Source: Streptomyces griseosporeus
GTDB lineage: Bacteria > Actinomycetota > Actinomycetes > Streptomycetales > Streptomycetaceae
Direction: 5' to 3'
Assembly: GCF_014656055.1 (NCBI RefSeq)
Contig: NZ_BNBR01000009.1
Location: 103,451 to 167,450, forward strand
DNA length: 64,000 bases
Numbering within the stretch: position 1 is the first letter of the stretch; the number at the start of each line of letters is the position of its first letter. A program made the translations under genes and the position numbers. Below are positions 1-7,799 of this stretch, one piece after another. Below the pieces are notes generated by a model. It was given only the letters and a program-made list of their open reading frames with translations, did not search any database and was not told where the DNA came from.

Positions 1-22
1 CGCTGGCGGCGCGGACCGGTGA
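1..22 (+). CDS. 3' end of an upstream CDS (partial)
   Basis: A reading frame entering from the left edge ends at a TGA at 20-22, and only about six codons (…A-G-G-A-D-R) are visible. The next gene starts 18 bases later with a strong ribosome site, so the two are probably co-transcribed. The downstream membrane protein looks like those that follow sigma-factor genes in Streptomyces, which suggests but does not show that this is the end of a sigma factor. Confidence 0.35.
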
Positions 23-40
23 GGCCGGAGGAAAGGACCG

Positions 41-901
41 ATGACCATGCAGCGGGACGTGCACGACGAGCTGCGCGCCCGGCTGCACGAGGCAGCCGCG
101 GCACACGAACCCGACCGGGCGCGCATGCTGGCCCGTGTCGAGCGGGGCATGTCCGCGCCGGAGCGGCCCGGCCACCGGGCGGTCCGCCCGCCGGCGTGGG
201 GCTGGCTGCGCATCGCCGGCGCCACGGCCGCGGTCTCGGGCCTGCTCGCGGCCGGCGGTTACGCCGTCGCCTCCGCGGTGAAGGACGACACTCCCCCGCA
301 GCAGACGGTCGCCGTCTCCCCCACGCCGACGCCTTCGCCGTCGCCGTCGCCGGACGCGACGAGCCGCCCGCCGGCGCCGCCCGCGGACCCCACGCCGAGC
401 GCCCCGCCGACGGTCGGCGGCACTCCGAGCGCTTCGGCCCCGACGGGCAGCCCCGCCGCCTCCGCCCGGGCGCCGGAGGCGACGAAGGAACAGGACGGTC
501 CGCTGTGGTCGGACGGCTCGGTCGACCCGCACAGCAACGAGTTCTGGGCGCAGAGCAACGTCACCTTCAAGACCTCCGAACAACTCACCGCACTCACCGT
601 GGAGTTGTGGGTGGCGCAGACCGGCGGGGTGTCCTCCGCCGGCGCCTGGCGCTCGCTCCCGGAGGGCGACTTCACCCTCGCCGTCGGCGAACGGGACGGC
701 TTCCTCGTCTACACCTGGACGCTCAGGCCGGGCCGTACCGTCCCGGCGGGCGAGTGGGTCTTCGCCGGGCAGTACGACCACGAGCGCGGCGGACGCGACG
801 CGGGCGCCGACCGGTTCACGGTCACGGCCACGGCCGGCGGCGAACGGTACGCCGTGGGCGGCGGGTTCGCGCCCCACACGGACGGCGACGAGAATTCCTA
901 G
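41..901 (+). CDS. single-pass membrane protein with Pro/Ser/Thr-rich extracellular linker
   Basis: This 286-aa protein is of unknown specific function. Residues 1-55 are a basic, helical cytoplasmic segment. Residues about 57-77 form one membrane span (AGATAAVSGLLAAGGYAVAS region). A low-complexity Pro/Ser/Thr/Ala linker covers about 85-150, and a beta-rich exported domain rich in Trp/Tyr covers about 160-280. The layout resembles the anti-sigma-like or sensor proteins encoded just after ECF/SigE-type sigma genes, but no zinc anti-sigma HxxxCxxC motif is present. The start at 41 has an excellent site (GGAGGAAAGG, 27-36); a second in-frame ATG lies two codons later. It sits directly upstream of a secreted pectate lyase and may be unrelated to it. 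Confidence 0.8.
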   Translation: MTMQRDVHDELRARLHEAAAAHEPDRARMLARVERGMSAPERPGHRAVRPPAWGWLRIAGATAAVSGLLAAGGYAVASAVKDDTPPQQTVAVSPTPTPSPSPSPDATSRPPAPPADPTPSAPPTVGGTPSASAPTGSPAASARAPEATKEQDGPLWSDGSVDPHSNEFWAQSNVTFKTSEQLTALTVELWVAQTGGVSSAGAWRSLPEGDFTLAVGERDGFLVYTWTLRPGRTVPAGEWVFAGQYDHERGGRDAGADRFTVTATAGGERYAVGGGFAPHTDGDENS

Positions 902-973
902 CACCCCCGGCAACCCTTTCCGCACGTGCGGCAACCAGGAGACGCAAGGATCCTCCCCACGCAAGGAACGGTT

Positions 974-1804
974 ATGACAGCACGAGCTGAACAGCGCGTC
1001 CGCCACCGCCGCCGGGCCACCAAGCGGCGGGCCCTGATCGCCGGCGCCTCGGCGCTCGGCCTCACCGGGGCGGCCATCGTCACCACGACGATGCTGTCCA
1101 CCGCGGGCGCCGCCTCGTCCTGGCCGACGGCCAAGGGCAGCCAGGCCGTGTCGTCCCCGATCAAGGTGACCGGCACCTACGACGGCAAGCTGAAGAAGTT
1201 CTACGGCTCCGGCGGCCTGGGCGGCAGCGGTCAGGAGGAGGGCCAGGACCCGATCTTCGAGCTGGCCGACGGCGCGGTGCTGAAGAACGTGATCATCGGC
1301 TCGCCGGCCGCGGACGGCGTCCACTGCAAGGGCTCCTGCACGCTGCAGAACGTGTGGTGGCTGGACGTCGGCGAGGACGCCGCCACCTTCAAGGGCAAGT
1401 CCGCCTCGGCGGTGTACACGGTCTACGGCGGCGGCGCGAAGAACGCCGACGACAAGGTCCTCCAGTTCAACGGCGCGGGCAAGCTCGTCGTGACCAAGTT
1501 CCAGGTGGAGAACTTCGGCAAGCTGGTGCGGTCCTGCGGCAACTGCTCCACGCAGTACAAGCGCACGATCATCATCAACGACGTGGACGTCACCGCGCCC
1601 GGCAAGTCGATCGTCGGCATCAACTCCAACTACGGCGACACGGCCGCCCTGCGCAACGTCCGCGTCCACGGCGACAGCGGTAAGAAGATCAAGACGTGCA
1701 CCCGCTTCCAGGGCAACAACACGGGCAAGGAGCCGAAGGAGCTGGGCTCGGGCCCCGACGGCACGTCCTGCCTGTTCACGGCGGCCGACATCGGCTACGA
1801 GTGA
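974..1804 (+). CDS. secreted pectate lyase, polysaccharide lyase family 3
   Basis: This enzyme cleaves polygalacturonate by beta-elimination outside the cell. The protein is 276 aa. It has a Sec-type signal with a very basic n-region (RHRRRATKRR), a hydrophobic stretch at about 22-40 and likely cleavage near AGAA-S. The mature part is the compact PL3 parallel beta-helix. Visible family hallmarks are DGVHCKGSCTLQNVWW, the DVGEDAATFKG motif with acidic calcium ligands, and VRSCGNCS with paired cysteines. I chose the ATG at 974 rather than the in-frame GTG at 926 because a purine-rich AAGGAA site precedes it and the protein then begins with a normal signal peptide. It is followed by a perfect 17-bp hairpin terminator, so it is probably monocistronic. 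Confidence 0.92.
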   Translation: MTARAEQRVRHRRRATKRRALIAGASALGLTGAAIVTTTMLSTAGAASSWPTAKGSQAVSSPIKVTGTYDGKLKKFYGSGGLGGSGQEEGQDPIFELADGAVLKNVIIGSPAADGVHCKGSCTLQNVWWLDVGEDAATFKGKSASAVYTVYGGGAKNADDKVLQFNGAGKLVVTKFQVENFGKLVRSCGNCSTQYKRTIIINDVDVTAPGKSIVGINSNYGDTAALRNVRVHGDSGKKIKTCTRFQGNNTGKEPKELGSGPDGTSCLFTAADIGYE

Positions 1805-1841
1805 GCCGCCCCTGACTCCGGCCGCCCCCCGGCCGGTGACA

Positions 1842-1879
1842 GCCGACGCCCCGCCGGTGACGACCGGCGGGGCGTCGGC
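1842..1879 (+). terminator. perfect hairpin terminator after pectate lyase
   Basis: Two 17-base arms (GCCGACGCCCCGCCGGT and its exact complement) flank a 4-base GACG loop. It starts 37 bases after the pectate lyase stop. No long U-tract follows, which is common for Streptomyces terminators. Confidence 0.8.
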
Positions 1880-2014
1880 GCGTGGGGGGGCAGGGCTGCC
1901 GGGGGACCGAAACTTTCCTCTCTCACGCACCGGTTGACGCGCTCTGCCCCCCTGATGACACTCCGAAGGCGCGCAACTTCCCACAGGATCCCCCACACTC
2001 CGACAGGACCGCCC

Positions 2015-4213
2015 ATGCGTCTGAGAGCTCTGCTCGTCGCCTGTCTGACCGTCCTCGGCCTCCTCGCCGCCACACCCCTCGGCACCGCGCAGTCAGGAGC
2101 ACCCCCCGTGCAGCACCCCCGGTACGCCGGCTACCTCTTCGCCTACTTCACCGGCGAGGGCACCGCCGACGGCGAGCAGATCCGCTACGCCCTCAGCCGC
2201 GGCAACGACCCGCTGCACTGGCGGGAGCTGAACGGCGGCAGGCCGGTGCTGACCTCCACGACCGGCGAGAAGGGCCTGCGCGACCCGTTCGTGATCCGCT
2301 CCCCCGAGGGCGACAGGTTCTACCTGATCGCCACCGACCTGCGCATGTACCGCGACTCCAGCGGCAGCTGGGACCATGTGCAGCGGCACGGCAGCAGGTC
2401 GGTCATGGTGTGGGAGTCCACCGACCTGGTCCACTGGACCGACCAGCGCCTGGTGCAGGTGGCCCCGGACAACGCGGGCAACGCCTGGGCGCCGGAGGCC
2501 TACTGGGACGCCGGCCTCGGCGCGTACGTCGTCTTCTGGGCGTCGAAGCTGTACGCCGCCGACGACCCGGAGCACACCGGCTCGACGTACAACAGGATGC
2601 TGTACGCGACGACGAAGGACTTCCGGACGTTCAGCGAGCCGAAGGTGTGGGACGACCCCGGCTACTCGGTCATCGACTCCACGGTCGTCGCCCACGACGG
2701 CACCTACTACCGCTACACCAAGGACGAGCGGGACCCGGGCTCGGCCGGCCCCTGCTCGAAGTTCATCACCGCGGAGAAGTCCACGTCGCTGACGTCGACG
2801 TCGTACGACTTCGTCGCGGACTGCATCGGCAGCGGGGCGCTGGACCGGGGCGAGGGCCCGACGGTGTTCAGGTCGAACACCGAGGAGAAGTGGTACCTGT
2901 TCATCGACGAGTACGGCGGCAGGGGCTACGTCCCCTTCGAGACGACCGACCTCGACTCGGGCAAGTGGACGCCGTCGGTGAACTACCAGCTCCCGGCGAG
3001 CCCGCGGCACGGCACCGTGCTGCCGGTGACGCAGGAGGAGTACGACCGCCTGCTGGCCGCCTACCCGGCGACGCCCGCCTCGGTGGTGGACGTGACGGCG
3101 CCGGGCCAGAAGGGGTACGCCGTCGTCACGGAGGCGTCGTCGAAGGTGGTCCTGCCGATGCGACCGGACGCCGATCTGCGCCGCCTGGCGCCCCGGCTGT
3201 GGCTGGGCGAGGGCGCGACGGTCACCCCACGCCCGGGCACGCCACGCGACTTCCGCACCCCGCGGACGTACACCGTGACGGCCGCCGACGGCACGCGCCG
3301 CACCTGGACGGTGGAGGCGGTCCGCACCCGCAGCCCGATCCTGCCCGGCCTGAACGCGGATCCGGACGTGCGCTACCTGAACGGCGAGTACTGGCTCTAC
3401 CCGACGACGGACGGCCACCGCGGCTGGAGCGCCACGCGGTTCACGGCGTACTCCTCCAAGGACCTCGTCCACTGGCGGGACCACGGCGTGGTCCTGGACC
3501 TCGGCCCGGACGTGACCTGGGCGGACACCTACGCGTGGGCCCCGGCGGTCGCCGAGCGCGACGGCCGCTACTACCTCTACTTCTGCGCCGAGCAGAGCAT
3601 CGGCGTGGCGGTGGCGGACTCCCCGGCGGGCCCGTTCAAGGACGCGCTCGGACGGCCGCTGGTCGCGAAGGGGGCGTACCCGGGCCAGATGATCGACCCG
3701 GCGGTGTTCACGGACGACGACGGCCGGGCGTACCTGTACTGGGGCAACGGCCACGGCTATGTGGCCCCGCTGAACCCGGACATGACGTCGTTCGACCCGG
3801 CCGCGGTGCGGGACATCACCCCGCCGGACTTCCGCGAGGGATCGTTCGTGGTGAAGCGCCGGGGCACGTACTACTTCATGTGGTCCGAGGACGACACGCG
3901 CAGCGAGGACTACCACGTGGCCTACGCGACCGGACCGACCCCGCTCGGTCCGTGGACCAAGCGGGGCACGATCCTCTCCAAGCGCCCGGAGTGCGGCATC
4001 CTCGGCACGGGCCACCACTCGGTGGTCGGCGTGCCCGGCACCGACGACTGGTACATCGTCTACCACCGGTTCGCCCTGAACGGCCCCGGCCGCCCGGGCG
4101 GCGACGGCACGCACCGCGAGACGACGGTCGACCGGCTGCGGTTCGCGCCGGAGGGCACGATCGAACCGGTGGTCCCGACGCTGGAGTCGGTGAGACCGGT
4201 ACGCGTCAGCTGA
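2015..4213 (+). CDS. secreted two-domain glycoside hydrolase family 43 protein
   Basis: This is probably an alpha-L-arabinofuranosidase, arabinanase or beta-xylosidase acting on arabinan side chains of pectin. The protein is 732 aa with a Sec signal peptide (residues 1-25, cleavage near GTAQS). A first five-bladed propeller spans about 35-350; RDPFVI carries the likely catalytic Asp and EGPTVF the likely acid Glu. An Ig-like spacer follows at about 365-445. A second GH43 propeller spans 450-730, with NADPDVRYLNGEYWLY (Asp base), IDPAVFTDDDGRAYLYWG (pKa-tuning Asp) and REGSFVVKRRGTYYFMWS (acid Glu). The start at 2015 follows AGGA with 7-nt spacing and gives a clean signal peptide. Its last 8 bases overlap the end of the convergent phosphatase gene. 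Both domains keep their catalytic acids, so both may be active; exact substrates cannot be read from sequence. Confidence 0.88.
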   Translation: MRLRALLVACLTVLGLLAATPLGTAQSGAPPVQHPRYAGYLFAYFTGEGTADGEQIRYALSRGNDPLHWRELNGGRPVLTSTTGEKGLRDPFVIRSPEGDRFYLIATDLRMYRDSSGSWDHVQRHGSRSVMVWESTDLVHWTDQRLVQVAPDNAGNAWAPEAYWDAGLGAYVVFWASKLYAADDPEHTGSTYNRMLYATTKDFRTFSEPKVWDDPGYSVIDSTVVAHDGTYYRYTKDERDPGSAGPCSKFITAEKSTSLTSTSYDFVADCIGSGALDRGEGPTVFRSNTEEKWYLFIDEYGGRGYVPFETTDLDSGKWTPSVNYQLPASPRHGTVLPVTQEEYDRLLAAYPATPASVVDVTAPGQKGYAVVTEASSKVVLPMRPDADLRRLAPRLWLGEGATVTPRPGTPRDFRTPRTYTVTAADGTRRTWTVEAVRTRSPILPGLNADPDVRYLNGEYWLYPTTDGHRGWSATRFTAYSSKDLVHWRDHGVVLDLGPDVTWADTYAWAPAVAERDGRYYLYFCAEQSIGVAVADSPAGPFKDALGRPLVAKGAYPGQMIDPAVFTDDDGRAYLYWGNGHGYVAPLNPDMTSFDPAAVRDITPPDFREGSFVVKRRGTYYFMWSEDDTRSEDYHVAYATGPTPLGPWTKRGTILSKRPECGILGTGHHSVVGVPGTDDWYIVYHRFALNGPGRPGGDGTHRETTVDRLRFAPEGTIEPVVPTLESVRPVRVS

Positions 4214-5003
4214 CGAAGTACGTCGGGTTCGGCAGCTTGTACGTCCGGTCGGCGAAGCCGCCCTCCAGGTCCGAGTACTGGTCGCCGAAGTTGGCGATGA
4301 TCTCGTACCCGAGGTCCTCCTCGATGTGCTGCCGCGTGCCGGACTTGTACTGCACGGTGGTGCAGTTCCAGGCGGCGGCCGTGGCGCACTCGCTCAGGTA
4401 GGCCGGCGGGTTCGCCTTGTCCTTGAGGAACATGTGGCCGGCGTCGAGGTTCACATCGGCGCCGACCTTCTTCAGGTTCTCGACGGCCGCGGCGCGCTGC
4501 GCCTCGCCGAGACCTGAGTTGTAGAACACCTCGACGCCCTTGGACTCGGCGTACCGCACCAGCTCCGGGCTGCCGAAGACGGCCGGGCGGTCGGCCTTGT
4601 TGACGTAGGCCTTCCAGGTGGCGTCGTTGTAGGTGTAGTTGGTGCGCTTCTCGTAGTCGAGGCTGAGCAGCAGCGTGTCGTCGATGTCGAAGACGACGGC
4701 GGGCTTCTCGCCGCGCTTGAGCGCCTTGCGCGCGGCCTTGTCGATGTACTTCTTCGCGTCGGCGTCGATGCGCGCGAGGTCCTGCGCGTACGGGCTGTCG
4801 GGGGACGCCTGGTAGACGCCGTCCTTGTCGGCGGTGATGCCGTAGTAGGCGTCGATGTCCTTGACGAGCACGCCGATGTTGTACGGCTCGTGCGTGGAGT
4901 TGGCGGTCGACTGACCGGCGGTGGCCGCGCCGGCCCCGTAGAGCGCTCCGCCGGCCACGGCACACGCGGCGGCGAGGGCAGCCGCCTTGAGGGACTTCCG
5001 CAT
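4206..5003 (-). CDS. secreted HAD-superfamily (class B-like) acid phosphatase
   Basis: This 265-aa exported phosphatase of the HAD subfamily IIIB (acid phosphatase/lipoprotein e(P4)-like) is expected to release phosphate from organic monoesters outside the cell. It has an N-terminal signal (KAAALAAACAVAGGALYG, about residues 5-29). The HAD nucleophile motif is VVFDIDDTLL, in which the first Asp is the nucleophile and the second the general acid, and YNSG is the second HAD motif. Late acidic residues (NFGDQYSDLEGG) are the Mg-binding motif. The ATG at 5003 follows CGGAGATT. The gene converges on and overlaps the GH43 gene by 8 bases. The region upstream shows no clear Pho box. Confidence 0.88.
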   Translation of the reverse strand: MRKSLKAAALAAACAVAGGALYGAGAATAGQSTANSTHEPYNIGVLVKDIDAYYGITADKDGVYQASPDSPYAQDLARIDADAKKYIDKAARKALKRGEKPAVVFDIDDTLLLSLDYEKRTNYTYNDATWKAYVNKADRPAVFGSPELVRYAESKGVEVFYNSGLGEAQRAAAVENLKKVGADVNLDAGHMFLKDKANPPAYLSECATAAAWNCTTVQYKSGTRQHIEEDLGYEIIANFGDQYSDLEGGFADRTYKLPNPTYFVS

Positions 5004-5212
5004 GGAATCTCCGGTTCTGTACAGGTGGTACTACGTCGTTCCACCAGGTCACGCCTTGTCTACGCGCATCACTCCCGCCGCGCGAGCCCCGTTACCCGAT
5101 CGATACACGAACCACCCGTTCGGGGCATTGCACTCCAATGGGCCTGCCATGACCTTCCGTTGACCCGGCTCCCCTAAGGTCATGATCCGCAGACAGAAGG
5201 AGTCGGTACCCG

Positions 5213-5518
5213 ATGCAGTCCCTCGCCGCCGGAGCCCACGGCCCCTCCCCGGTGATCCTCGTCGTCTTCGGCGTGGCCGGCCTGGCCGCCCTGTGGTGCG
5301 GCCTCAGCTGGGCCTTCGACGTGCGCGGCATCACCACGCGCAGGTCCGAGCGGATCCGGCGCAGGCGGGAGGAGGCGTGGGCGGCCATGGGGCGCCTCGG
5401 GGGCGGGGCGCCCACGCTGTCCGGGTCGGTGGGGTACCTGCGGCTACTGGGTGTGGCGATGGCGGGCGCGGGCGCGGTGCTGCTGCTCGCCACGTACGCC
5501 CTCTGGCATCTGCGCTGA
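5213..5518 (+). CDS. small two-span membrane protein
   Basis: A 101-aa protein of unknown function. Hydrophobic segments at about residues 12-34 (VILVVFGVAGLAALWCGL) and 78-98 (LRLLGVAMAGAGAVLLLATYAL) flank a strongly basic cytoplasmic middle (RRSERIRRRREE). An excellent AAGGAG site lies at about 5195-5200. It stands alone between the phosphatase and pectinesterase genes, facing the convergent pectinesterase operon, and ends 17 bases from that operon's stop. It has the size and look of a conserved Streptomyces membrane protein, but I recognise no family. Confidence 0.75.
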   Translation: MQSLAAGAHGPSPVILVVFGVAGLAALWCGLSWAFDVRGITTRRSERIRRRREEAWAAMGRLGGGAPTLSGSVGYLRLLGVAMAGAGAVLLLATYALWHLR

Positions 5519-5534
5519 GCCGACTCGGTCCACC

Positions 5535-6587
5535 TCACGCCGGCCGTCGCCGGCCCGTCTGCGCGTACGGTCTCCACTCCCCCAGGTATGTCTCCCGCGT
5601 GTGCGCCGGCGCCTCGGTCGCGGTGAGTTGGGGGCGGTTCTCCGGGGTCGTCACCTTCGCGCCCGGGCCCGTGTTGCCGTACTCGTGGAAGCGCATCGTC
5701 TGCCAGGGGTAGGCGTCCCGCATGTTCGTGTAGGGCGCCGCCGCGTCGATGCCGGGGCCGATCCAGGTGTCCCGGACGACCAGGGAGGGCCAGGCGGTCG
5801 GCTCGTACGACGGGACCCAGGGGCGGGCCAGTTTGTACGCGCCGTCCTCCGCCGCCGAGGTGATGCGGCAGCGCACCGCGAGGATGCCGTGCGGGTTGGC
5901 GCGGGCGGTGGAGGGCGCGAACACCATGCCCTTGGGGGTGAAGCTCACATCCCGGCGCAGGGTGCGGAAGTGGCAGGACTCGAAGACGGCCGTGGCGCGG
6001 CCGAAGACGAAGTCGACGTCGCCCTCGATGTGGCAGTGGCGGAAGTACATCCGGTCGAAGGCGTCCAGGGCGCTCGTGTCCACGAACAGGGTGTCCTGGT
6101 GGGCGAGGAGGCGGACGTTCTCGAAGTGGGAGCGGTCGCCCGTGAGGTACGCCGCCACCGCCTGCGTGCCCGTGATGTCCGGGTGCTCGGCGCGCAGCCA
6201 GTCGTTGGCCAGGGTGAGGTCGCGGACGGTGAGGCCGGGCGCCGCGGAGGTGAAGGTGGCCGAGCCCGCGGTGCCGTAGGTGCCGGAGCCGTCCGGCTTC
6301 GGGGTGCCGTTGGCGTTGTCGTACACCAGGACGGCGGCCCGGGGGTCGCGGGTGGCGCCGCGCAGCGTCAGGCCGGTCTTGTCCGCCGGGACGTTCACCA
6401 CCTCGCGGTACGTCCCGGGGTGCACGACGATCGTCCAGCCGGGGCCGGACACCGCGTCCACCGCCGCCTGGACGCTGTCTCCGGGGCGGACGTGCAGGAC
6501 GCGGCGGCCGGCGGCGTACGACGGTGTCCTTCCGGCGGCGGCCAGTCCCCCGGCGACCGCGGCGGCGAGCAGGGTGCGCCGGCGCAT
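5535..6587 (-). CDS. secreted pectinesterase (CE8), copy 1
   Basis: This carbohydrate esterase family 8 enzyme removes methyl esters from pectin so that lyases can act. The protein is 350 aa with a twin-Arg-like or Sec leader (MRRRTLLAAAVAGGLAAAG). Family signatures in order are GTQAVAAYL (about 155), AHQDTLF (about 185), GDVDFVFGRATAVF with the catalytic Asp, and ARPWVPS with the substrate Arg and Trp. I chose the ATG at 6587 because GGAAGGAGACC precedes it; an upstream in-frame start would overlap the preceding gene. It begins one base after the TGA of the second pectinesterase (TGACATG), so the two are translationally coupled. The two copies are clearly paralogous across their length, an old tandem duplication. 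Confidence 0.92.
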   Translation of the reverse strand: MRRRTLLAAAVAGGLAAAGRTPSYAAGRRVLHVRPGDSVQAAVDAVSGPGWTIVVHPGTYREVVNVPADKTGLTLRGATRDPRAAVLVYDNANGTPKPDGSGTYGTAGSATFTSAAPGLTVRDLTLANDWLRAEHPDITGTQAVAAYLTGDRSHFENVRLLAHQDTLFVDTSALDAFDRMYFRHCHIEGDVDFVFGRATAVFESCHFRTLRRDVSFTPKGMVFAPSTARANPHGILAVRCRITSAAEDGAYKLARPWVPSYEPTAWPSLVVRDTWIGPGIDAAAPYTNMRDAYPWQTMRFHEYGNTGPGAKVTTPENRPQLTATEAPAHTRETYLGEWRPYAQTGRRRPA

Positions 6588-6588
6588 G

Positions 6589-7716
6589 TCAGCAGGTCTC
6601 CTTCCACGGCCGCCAGTCACCGAGGTACGCGGCGCGGGTCGCCGACTCCGCCTCCCCGGCGGTGAGTTGGGGGCGGTTCTCCGGGACGGTCACGGCGGAT
6701 CCGGGGCCGGTGTTCCGGTATTCCGCGAACCTCTGGTGCTGCCAGGGGTAGGACGCCGACATGTTCGTGTAGGGCGCGACCGCGTCGATGCCGGGGCCGA
6801 GCCATGTCTCGCGGACGGTGAGCATCGGGCGGGCGGTCGGGTCGGAGCTGGGCACCCAGGGGCGGGCCAGCTTGTAGGCCGCGTCCGGAGCCTCACTGGA
6901 CACGCGGCCGTGCAGGACCAGGTAGCCGTGCGGGTTGGCGCCCGCCGTGGACGGCGCGAAGACGAAGCCGTAGGGGGCGGCGGCCAGGTCGGTACGGTCC
7001 AGGGTGCGGAAGTCGCAGTGCTCGAAGACGGCGGTGGCCCGGCCGAAGACGAAGTCGACGTCGCCCTCGGCGTAGCAGTGGGCGTAGTACTGGCGGGCGA
7101 AGGTGCCGAGCGCCATGGAGTCGGCGTACAGGGTGTCCTGGTGGCCGAGGAAGCGGCAGTGGAAGAAGGCGCCGCGGTCGCCCTGTGCCTTGAGGGCGAC
7201 GGCCTGGGTGCCGGTGACGCCGGGGTGGTCGGCGCGCAGCCAGTCGTTGGCGAAGGTGATCCAGCGGGCGGTGAAGCCGTCGGCCTGCACGGTGGTGGTG
7301 GCCGAGCCGGTGGTGCCGTAGGTGCCGCCGCCGGGCTTGGGGGTGCCGGCCGCGTTGTCGTACACGATGACGACGTCGCGGGGGTTCTCGGAGGCGCCGA
7401 TCCAGGTCATGCCGGTGCGGGTGGCGTCGACGGCGACGGTCTCCCGGTAGGTGCCGGGGGCGAGGACGAGGGTCCGGCCGGTGCCGGTGGCGGCGGTGAC
7501 GGCGGCCCGGACGGTGGTGTGGTCGCCGCGGCCCTGCGGGTCGACGTAGAGGGTCTGCGGGGTCAGGCGGGCGGCCGGGGAGCCGAAGCGGCCGAACGGG
7601 GCGGACGGGCGGTCGGTGGCGTGGGCGGGTGCGCCGGCGAGGAGCGGTGCGGCCGCGGCGCCGGCGGTCGCGATCAGGAAGCCTCTGCGGGACAGGGAGC
7701 GGTGGGGCGAGGGCAT
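6589..7716 (-). CDS. secreted pectinesterase (CE8), copy 2
   Basis: A 375-aa pectin methylesterase, upstream partner of the 5535-6587 gene. The leader SRRGFLIATAGAAAAPLLAG contains a twin-arginine motif (S-R-R-G-F-L), so Tat export is likely. CE8 motifs are GTQAVALKA, GHQDTLYAD, GDVDFVFGRATAVF (catalytic Asp) and ARPWVPS. The ATG at 7716 has AAGGAA upstream. Placed between the PL1 lyase and the other esterase and read in the same direction, it belongs to the pectin operon. Two esterases in one operon may differ in preference for blockwise or random methylation, but nothing in the sequence decides that. Confidence 0.92.
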   Translation of the reverse strand: MPSPHRSLSRRGFLIATAGAAAAPLLAGAPAHATDRPSAPFGRFGSPAARLTPQTLYVDPQGRGDHTTVRAAVTAATGTGRTLVLAPGTYRETVAVDATRTGMTWIGASENPRDVVIVYDNAAGTPKPGGGTYGTTGSATTTVQADGFTARWITFANDWLRADHPGVTGTQAVALKAQGDRGAFFHCRFLGHQDTLYADSMALGTFARQYYAHCYAEGDVDFVFGRATAVFEHCDFRTLDRTDLAAAPYGFVFAPSTAGANPHGYLVLHGRVSSEAPDAAYKLARPWVPSSDPTARPMLTVRETWLGPGIDAVAPYTNMSASYPWQHQRFAEYRNTGPGSAVTVPENRPQLTAGEAESATRAAYLGDWRPWKETC

Positions 7717-7799
7717 GCGGGGTTCCTTCGCGGTGCGGCTCGTGCGGGGAGAGGGGGCGGGGCGCCGCGCGGGCGGCGCCCCGGGCGTGCGGATCCGGG

